A stretch of 55,477 nt of DNA from an uncultured Bacteroidales bacterium (GTDB taxonomy: Bacteria; Bacteroidota; Bacteroidia; Bacteroidales; G3-4614). The notes below the pieces were generated by a model. That model saw nothing but the letters and a program-made list of their open reading frames with translations. It had not been told where the DNA came from and made no database searches. Position 1 is the first letter of the stretch; each line of letters begins with the position of its first letter. The position numbers were made by a program, and so were the translations under genes. Shown here in pieces: positions 50,196 through 55,477 of the stretch. The stretch covers positions 1 through 55,477 of the forward strand of contig CASFRS010000002.1 in NCBI GenBank assembly GCA_949297125.1, read 5' to 3'.

Positions 50196-51335
50196 TCAAA
50201 AATTGTGTCCTCCCGCACGCTCCACCACAAGGGCGGCGGCACGGCATGCGGCACCCGGCCCGCCGAGCCGCCTCTTCACTTCGGCATACCCTTCGGCAAT
50301 CTTCTCCCTGACGGCGGGGTCGAGAATCCTCTCCAGCTCCCTGCGGGTATCGCGCGGGTTGAAGTGATGAGCCAGAAGTTCCTTTACCACCGGACGGTCG
50401 GCAATAAGGTTAACCAACGACACATAACTGATATTCCTCAGCACATATTCAAAAACCTTATGGGCAACGCGCCCGCCGAAAACATGGTAGCAGACCACCT
50501 GCGGCACGCCTATGACGGCCGCCTCGAGCGTAGCCGTTCCGGAAGTAACAAGTGCGGCACGGGCCTGTTTGAGAAGGCGGTGCGTCTTCCCGTACAGCAC
50601 CGTTACCGGCATGTCCCCGATAATGGAAGCATACAGCGACGGAGATATTCCGGGAGCCCCGGCAACGACAAGCTGGTAATCCGAAAGATGCCGCGCACTG
50701 GCTATCATGCGGGACAACGCCCCCTTTATTTCCCCTACCCGGCTCCCGGAAACGAGCGCTATTATGGGTTTGCCGGGCAGCGAACACTCCCGTATGAAAT
50801 CATTGAAAGTCTCGTCGGCATACGGCCGCACGGCCAGTTCGTCTACCGTAGGGTTGCCCACATAGTCGACCCTGTAGCCGAGACGGGCGAAATAGTCCGG
50901 CTCGAACGGCAGTATGGAATACATATAATCGACATACTTCCTGATACCCTTTATCCTGTATTCTTTCCACGCCCATATCTTGGGAGCTATATAATAATGC
51001 ACCTTTATTCCCAATGCCTCCTTTACATAGCGGGCAATCTTCAGGTTGAACCCCGGATAATCCACCAGAATCACAGCATCGGGGGAAAACTCGCGTATAT
51101 CGCGCCTGCACTCCTGCATAAGTTTCATTATAGTGCGCAGGTTGCGGGCCACGTCTATAAACCCCATAAAAGCCATTTCGCGATAATGGCGGACGAGCAC
51201 ACCCCCTTCGGCCTGCATAAGATCGCCGCCGAAAAACCGGAAACAGGCATCGCCGTCCAGCCGTTTAATCTCCCGCATAAGCCGCGAAGCATGCAAATCG
51301 CCCGAAGCTTCGCCGGCAACCAAATAGTACTTCAT
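50196..51335 (-). CDS. lpxB: Lipid-A-disaccharide synthase
   Basis: 379 aa, glycosyltransferase family 19. The start KYYLVAGEASGDLHASRLMR and the blocks VILVDYPGFNLKIARYVK, KVHYYIAPKIWAWKEYR, ILPFEPDYF, YVGNPTVDEL, ALVSGSRVGEIKGALSRMI and ALVTSGTATLEAAVIGVPQV are all typical. It joins UDP-diacylglucosamine to lipid X to form the lipid A disaccharide at the inner membrane. Confidence 0.97.
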   Translation of the reverse strand: MKYYLVAGEASGDLHASRLMREIKRLDGDACFRFFGGDLMQAEGGVLVRHYREMAFMGFIDVARNLRTIMKLMQECRRDIREFSPDAVILVDYPGFNLKIARYVKEALGIKVHYYIAPKIWAWKEYRIKGIRKYVDYMYSILPFEPDYFARLGYRVDYVGNPTVDELAVRPYADETFNDFIRECSLPGKPIIALVSGSRVGEIKGALSRMIASARHLSDYQLVVAGAPGISPSLYASIIGDMPVTVLYGKTHRLLKQARAALVTSGTATLEAAVIGVPQVVCYHVFGGRVAHKVFEYVLRNISYVSLVNLIADRPVVKELLAHHFNPRDTRRELERILDPAVREKIAEGYAEVKRRLGGPGAACRAAALVVERAGGHNF

Positions 51336-51378
51336 ATATAGAAAAAAATAATATCCTTAAAAAGACACCGCTACAAGG

Positions 51379-52203
51379 CTACTCCGTATCCGCCCGGGAT
51401 GCGGGAGGAAAGGGAGTGTCCAGCATAAAGCGCATCGCACCAACATCGAAACGGAGCCCGCACCCGTCGAATATCTCCTCCAGCGCACCGCTCCCGACAG
51501 CCTCGCGCACCGTACAGCAACGGAGCCCCGACCGGGAAAAGAGCAGCAGCCTGTCGGCATACGGCAGCGCCTGCTCTATATCGTGCGTTGAAAACAGCAC
51601 AGTCTTACTCCGCTCGGCAACCAGCCTGCGCATAAGGGCAAGCATTTCCAGACGGCTCGGCAAGTCGAGGAAAGCCGTAGGCTCGTCGAGGAGTATCACA
51701 TCCGATTCCTGGGCAAGAGCCTTGGCCGTCATCACTTTCTGCCGCTCGCCGTCGGAAAGACGCGAAAAATACTCCCGCTCCTTGTGAAGCATTCCCACTG
51801 CCGACAAAGCCTCGCGTACAGCCCGGCGGTCGGCATCCGACAGACGCCCCATAAACCCCGTATAGGGATAACGCCCCAGCGACACCACCTCGTCAGTCCT
51901 GAGCCCTCCGGCAAACGTCTTGTCGGTGAGAACAACCGATACCGAGGCGGACAGACGTCTGAGGGAAACGCGCGATACGTCGTTCCCGCATACCTCTACC
52001 CTCCCGGCAACAGCCGGCTGCATGGCCGACAACGTACGCAGCAACGTGGACTTCCCTATCCCGTTGCGGCCGAGCAGCAGCACCAGTTCCCCTTCGTACA
52101 GGGCGAAGTCGATTCCGCCTGCCACGCACCTCGTCCCCTTTCCTTTACCGTAACCTATTGAAAGGGATTCGGCCTTTACCGTTACCCGTTTACCGGCCTT
52201 CAT
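51379..52203 (-). CDS. ABC transporter ATP-binding protein (FecE/BtuD type)
   Basis: 274 aa. Walker A is GRNGIGKST (45-53), the signature is LSDGERQK, Walker B is DVILLDEPTAF, and STHD carries the switch His. The ATG overlaps the permease stop by one base (TGATG). It powers the adjacent FecCD permease for import of cobalamin, haem or an iron chelate. A C-terminal part of about 40 residues beyond the core domain has no clear match. Confidence 0.93.
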   Translation of the reverse strand: MKAGKRVTVKAESLSIGYGKGKGTRCVAGGIDFALYEGELVLLLGRNGIGKSTLLRTLSAMQPAVAGRVEVCGNDVSRVSLRRLSASVSVVLTDKTFAGGLRTDEVVSLGRYPYTGFMGRLSDADRRAVREALSAVGMLHKEREYFSRLSDGERQKVMTAKALAQESDVILLDEPTAFLDLPSRLEMLALMRRLVAERSKTVLFSTHDIEQALPYADRLLLFSRSGLRCCTVREAVGSGALEEIFDGCGLRFDVGAMRFMLDTPFPPASRADTE

Positions 52204-53219
52204 CAGTTAAAGTACTCTATTTTTGAACGGTTCACAATTACATATATTATAACCGGGGCGCCGAACACCGGGGTTACGGCATTGAGCGGTATAACCCCGC
52301 CCTGCCACGGCAGAAAGCAGAGAAGGTTGCACAGCAGGGCCGTCGCCGCCCCGATAATGGCAGTAACGGGAAGCAGGACGTTATGGTTTGACGACCCTAT
52401 CGCCAGTCGGGCAATATGCGGGACTGCAAGGCCCAGAAACGAAACAGGGCCGCAGTACGACGTTACGATAGCGGTAAGCAGCCCCGTGCAAAGGAGCAGG
52501 AACAGGCGCGTACGCCGCACGTTCACGCCGAGATTCGCGGCATACCTCTCGCCGAGCAACAGGGCATTGAGCGGTTTCACCAGCAAAAACGAAAAGGCCA
52601 GACCGGCTGCCGAAACCGAAACGAACAGCGGCAGTTCACCGAGCGTAACGCCCGAAAAATCGCCCATACCCCAAAGCGTATATGCAAATACATTCTGCGC
52701 CGATGCAAAAAAATTCAGCAACGTAATGGCCGAATTGGCCACATACCCCACCATGATTCCTACAATCAGGAGCATGACGCTGCTCTTCACGACAGAAGAG
52801 AAGAGGATTATTATGCCGAGCGTAATTACCGACCCGGCAAATGCGCCAGCCACGGCCGTCAGGGAACCGGCCAAAGCCCCACCGGCAAAAGAACCTGCGG
52901 CAAGCATCACAGCCGCAACGCCCAGGGAGGACCCCGACGTTATGCCGAGAATTGAAGGACCGGCAAGCGGGTTTCCGAAAGCCGTCTGCAACATCAGCCC
53001 TGCAACTGCGAGCGATGCGCCCGCCAGCATGGCCGTAACTCCTTGCGGAATCCGCGACCTGGTTACTATGAAGTTCCATGTCGGATCGGTCGCCCCGCCG
53101 TTACCGGAGAGAATATCCACTACGCTGCCGAACGGGACGGAGACCGACCCCCAAAAAAGGTTGGCAGCAAAGAGCAACAGCAGCAACAGCGACAATATCA
53201 GCCACCCGACAGGTTTCAT
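52203..53219 (-). CDS. FecCD-family ABC transporter permease (BtuC-like)
   Basis: 338 aa with about nine to ten hydrophobic helices. FecCD markers: the N-terminal RIPQGVTAMLAGASLAVAGL, MLQTAFGNPLAGPSILGITS, TLWGMGDFSGVTLGELP, and FLGLAVPHIARLAIGSSNHN, which contains the coupling-helix region. It forms the membrane channel for a metal-chelate or vitamin B12 importer. It overlaps the substrate-binding protein gene by 4 bases (ATGA). Confidence 0.94.
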   Translation of the reverse strand: MKPVGWLILSLLLLLLFAANLFWGSVSVPFGSVVDILSGNGGATDPTWNFIVTRSRIPQGVTAMLAGASLAVAGLMLQTAFGNPLAGPSILGITSGSSLGVAAVMLAAGSFAGGALAGSLTAVAGAFAGSVITLGIIILFSSVVKSSVMLLIVGIMVGYVANSAITLLNFFASAQNVFAYTLWGMGDFSGVTLGELPLFVSVSAAGLAFSFLLVKPLNALLLGERYAANLGVNVRRTRLFLLLCTGLLTAIVTSYCGPVSFLGLAVPHIARLAIGSSNHNVLLPVTAIIGAATALLCNLLCFLPWQGGVIPLNAVTPVFGAPVIIYVIVNRSKIEYFN

Positions 53220-54340
53220 TTCTCAATACGTTTAAAATAACAGGTAGTATCATCGGCCGAGAAGAGTTCGGGGTGCGCCATAAGCATGAAATCGCGCAGG
53301 ACGCGGTCGGGCGAAACAGCCAAATCCTCGAAAAACGGGTATTTTACGCTGTTGCACCCCCACACGCCGCCGTTATTGAAAGCATCGAACTCGGCATAGG
53401 GGGCGAACTCGCGGTACAGGTCCGACAAACGGCGGTCGCGCGTCTCGTCGGCATATTTGAACACCCACAAGTCGGCTCGCGCCGCACGGGAAAGCACCTC
53501 TTCGAACGACAGCGAAAGCGAGCCTGTCCCGGGAGTGTCGCTCCAAAGGTAATCTATTCCGGCATCGCGGTAAAGCGCGGCCATATAGCTGCCGCCGCAG
53601 GGTTGATACCATACCCCGCCCGTTTTCAACTCTCCGAACAGAGTAGGGCGGCTGTCCGCCCCTTTCGCCATTGCGGCAAGGGAATCATACCGCGAACAGG
53701 TTGCGGAAAAGAGCGAATCGGCCATGCCCGCACAGCCGAACAGTTCGCCGAACACCTTTATCCATTCGGCGCGGGCAAGAGGCGTATTCTCCATATAATC
53801 GGCAATCTCCACCAGCGGGATGCCCAGTTCGCCCGCCTTGCCATACGAGCCGTCCTTGTAAGGGGAGAGTATTATCGCCTCGGCCGAGAGGGAGACAAGG
53901 CGTTCCATATCGGGGAGGAACGAAGAGCCCAGATCGGCAATCTCCCCGCTCCCCAGCCTTGCTTTAACGGCGGTATCGGCAACATAATAGGCATCGCAGA
54001 TGCCTGCCACGCTCCCTACTGCGCCGAGCCGGCCCATAACGGCGCAATGCTGCGATGCATATACCGCAACCCGGCCGAGAGGCGTACGCAGCAATGTCCC
54101 GTCTGGCATTGAATCGGGGAGTACGGCATCTTTCGGCACCAACAGGTAACGGTGCAGGAGCCGCACGGTGTCCCACGGATTGCGGATATCCAGGATTTTA
54201 TAACCGCCGCAATCGGAAAGGGAAAAGCCGCGGGCATACCTGTTGCCCCCTGCCATCAGCGCCTCCGGCGTGCGCTTCCCGCACGAAACGGAGGCAAAGA
54301 GCAAAAAGGCCGACAACAATATTATTACAATATTACGCAT
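53216..54340 (-). CDS. Periplasmic substrate-binding lipoprotein (BtuF/FhuD-like)
   Basis: 374 aa. The signal ends in the lipobox FASVSC (C20). The two-lobed class III binding fold is indicated by RVAVYASQHCAVMGRLGAVG, SAEAIILSPYKDG, LGIPLVEIADYMENTPLARA and AEWIKVFGELFG, with a helix joining the lobes. GGVWYQPCGGSYMAALYRDA is the second-lobe ligand region. It delivers the ligand to the permease downstream. The ligand is not settled: no TonB receptor or cobalamin riboswitch is near. Confidence 0.88.
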   Translation of the reverse strand: MRNIVIILLSAFLLFASVSCGKRTPEALMAGGNRYARGFSLSDCGGYKILDIRNPWDTVRLLHRYLLVPKDAVLPDSMPDGTLLRTPLGRVAVYASQHCAVMGRLGAVGSVAGICDAYYVADTAVKARLGSGEIADLGSSFLPDMERLVSLSAEAIILSPYKDGSYGKAGELGIPLVEIADYMENTPLARAEWIKVFGELFGCAGMADSLFSATCSRYDSLAAMAKGADSRPTLFGELKTGGVWYQPCGGSYMAALYRDAGIDYLWSDTPGTGSLSLSFEEVLSRAARADLWVFKYADETRDRRLSDLYREFAPYAEFDAFNNGGVWGCNSVKYPFFEDLAVSPDRVLRDFMLMAHPELFSADDTTCYFKRIEK

Positions 54341-54379
54341 ACTCGAAAAAAGAAATACAGCACTCCGTCCCGCAAAGAA

Positions 54380-55309
54380 TCACCCCTCACCGTACCGTGA
54401 ACCCTGACGCGTGCCGCGACTCTTCATCTCGGCTGCGAGCATGGCCGTAAACGCGTGGTTCTTCACGCCCCAACGCGGGGCTACGAGCAGTTCCGGCGGC
54501 GATTGCGAAACAAACCTGTCCATTACCATGTCGGGACGTACCCGCTCTATAAAATCGGCAACCAGCCCGACGTACTCCTGCAGGCCGTATATGTGTACGC
54601 ACTCCCTGTCCTGTTCATACATGCGGGCAAGGGGCGTACCCTTTATTATCTGAAGCTGGTGCAGTTTCAACGTTGCAACCGGCAGGCGCGACACCGTTGC
54701 CGCACTTTGCAGGAGCGTCTCCCGCCCTTCTCCCGGCAAGCCGAGTATCAGGTGCAGGCCGCAGGGAATACCCCGCTCCGCCGTCCGCTTCACGGCATCT
54801 TCCGTATCGCCCCATGTATGGCACCGGTTTATCCTGCGCAACGTCCCGTCATTGCAACTCTCCGCCCCGTACTCCACAAAAACGAACCTGTGCTGCGCGA
54901 CATCGCACAGGTAGTCGAGCAGTGCGTCGGGCATGCAGTCGGGACGCGTAGCGACAATCAGCCCCTCCACGCCGCTGCACGAAAGAGCCTCTTCGTAAAG
55001 CGACCTTACCTTCTCCTCTGCCGCGTATGAACCGGTGTACGACTGGAAATAAACCAGATAACGCATATCTGGATATTTGCGGGCAAAGAACCCGCGCCCC
55101 CGGGCAATCTGTTCAGTTATACCCGCACCTCCGCTGCAATACGCCGGGGTAAAGGCCGCATTGTTGCAATATATGCAACCTCCGTAACCTTTGCTTCCGT
55201 CGCGGTTCGGACAGGAAAACCCGGCATCGACCGAAATCTTCTGCACCTTGAAGTGCGGGAACCGTCTGCGGAAGAACAGCCCCATATCATTGAACGGGAG
55301 AACCGACAT
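54380..55309 (-). CDS. Radical SAM protein of the TIGR01212 (YhcC-like) family
   Basis: 309 aa. The family cysteines occur as C29 in the FSCPNRDGSKGYGG segment and C41/C44 in the following GGCIYCNN. ATRPDCMPDALLDYLCDVA, FVEYGAESCNDGTLRRINR and CGLHLILGLPGEGRETLL are standard for the family. The members bind SAM and a 4Fe-4S cluster and use SAM radically; the reaction of this family is not known. It lies 15 bases after aroC and 39 before the binding-protein gene. Confidence 0.9.
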   Translation of the reverse strand: MSVLPFNDMGLFFRRRFPHFKVQKISVDAGFSCPNRDGSKGYGGCIYCNNAAFTPAYCSGGAGITEQIARGRGFFARKYPDMRYLVYFQSYTGSYAAEEKVRSLYEEALSCSGVEGLIVATRPDCMPDALLDYLCDVAQHRFVFVEYGAESCNDGTLRRINRCHTWGDTEDAVKRTAERGIPCGLHLILGLPGEGRETLLQSAATVSRLPVATLKLHQLQIIKGTPLARMYEQDRECVHIYGLQEYVGLVADFIERVRPDMVMDRFVSQSPPELLVAPRWGVKNHAFTAMLAAEMKSRGTRQGSRYGEG

Positions 55310-55324
55310 ACGCTACGGGCATCT

Positions 55325-55477
55325 TCAGATTCTGGAACTGCGGGACATCAGGTAATTGTCGAACACCACCATTGCCGCCATGGCTTCCACCACGGGCACT
55401 GCACGCGGCAGAACGCACGGGTCGTGCCGGCCGCGCGCCACCACTTCGGCAGGGTCGCCGTTCACGTCGAGCGTCTC
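55325..55477 (-). CDS. aroC: Chorismate synthase, C-terminal fragment (cut by the window edge)
   Basis: The last 50 codons and the stop (TGA at 55327-55325). The peptide [20 protein letters not shown] then AMAAMVVF matches the conserved C-terminal AroC signature G-R-H-D-P-C-x-x-P-R-A-x-P-V-x-E-A-M. AroC makes chorismate from EPSP with reduced FMN. The rest of the gene lies beyond 55477. Confidence 0.95.
   Translation of the reverse strand, partial: ETLDVNGDPAEVVARGRHDPCVLPRAVPVVEAMAAMVVFDNYLMSRSSRI

Noticed and set aside
54341..54379. A cobalamin riboswitch before the binding-protein gene
   Set aside because: The upstream gap is only 39 bases and contains none of the expected B12-box sequence; a riboswitch would not fit.

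Overview
The window reads as a core-chromosome stretch of an anaerobic Bacteroidales bacterium. Signs are a short ssb-gldE-gldD cluster, a protein with a type IX secretion (T9SS) C-terminal signal, GlnN-type glutamine synthetase, DapL aminotransferases, and promoters of the Bacteroidetes form (TTTG, about 19 bases, TAnnTTTG). The fairly high GC and the repeat families suggest a Rikenellaceae/Alistipes-like genome, but the family is inference. Almost all genes are on the minus strand; only pepP, a gamma-carbonic anhydrase and radC are on plus.

Layout, left to right: (1) 1-939, the 5' part of a secreted GH85-like endo-beta-N-acetylglucosaminidase, cut by the window edge. (2) 1157-4162, transcribed ssb > gldE > gldD > phosphopantetheinyl transferase. 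(3) 4445-18944, the translation/transcription block, transcribed rpsU > xerC-like recombinase > hpf > tRNA-Tyr > tRNA-Gly > tRNA-Thr > tuf > tRNA-Trp > secE > nusG > rplK > rplA > rplJ > rplL > rpoB > rpoC, with clear hairpins between rplL and rpoB and between rpoB and rpoC. (4) 19145-20500, a beta-propeller protein with a T9SS sorting domain. (5) 20657-24066, a promoter-bearing tandem repeat followed by pepP, a gamma-carbonic anhydrase and radC. (6) 24153-38611, a purF paralogue, then a nitrogen-assimilation and lysine/DAP cluster transcribed dapL-like > dapF > dapL > asnA > glnN > gltB > gltD. (7) 38918-42177, two direct copies of a dispersed repeat flanking a three-gene islet (acetyltransferase, iron-sulfur flavoprotein, AraC regulator). 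(8) 42292-47543, an arginine/proline operon transcribed argR > GNAT > argG > argC > argD > proC. (9) 47829-54340, surE, a beta-helix lipoprotein, lpxB and a FecCD-type ABC importer. (10) 54380-55477, a TIGR01212-type radical SAM protein and the 3' end of aroC.

Metabolically, regions 6 and 8 work together: ammonia enters through GlnN, GltBD and AsnA, and glutamate/aspartate feed DAP (cell wall, lysine), arginine and proline. The most interesting items are a divergent DapL paralogue with four altered active-site positions, the tandem promoter repeat before pepP, an intrinsic terminator 8 bases before the purF-paralogue start codon, helically phased ATGCA repeats ahead of argR, and the repeat-flanked islet. 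I found no phage, transposase, CRISPR array or defence system. Nothing here is clearly a new system; several loci deserve a second look.
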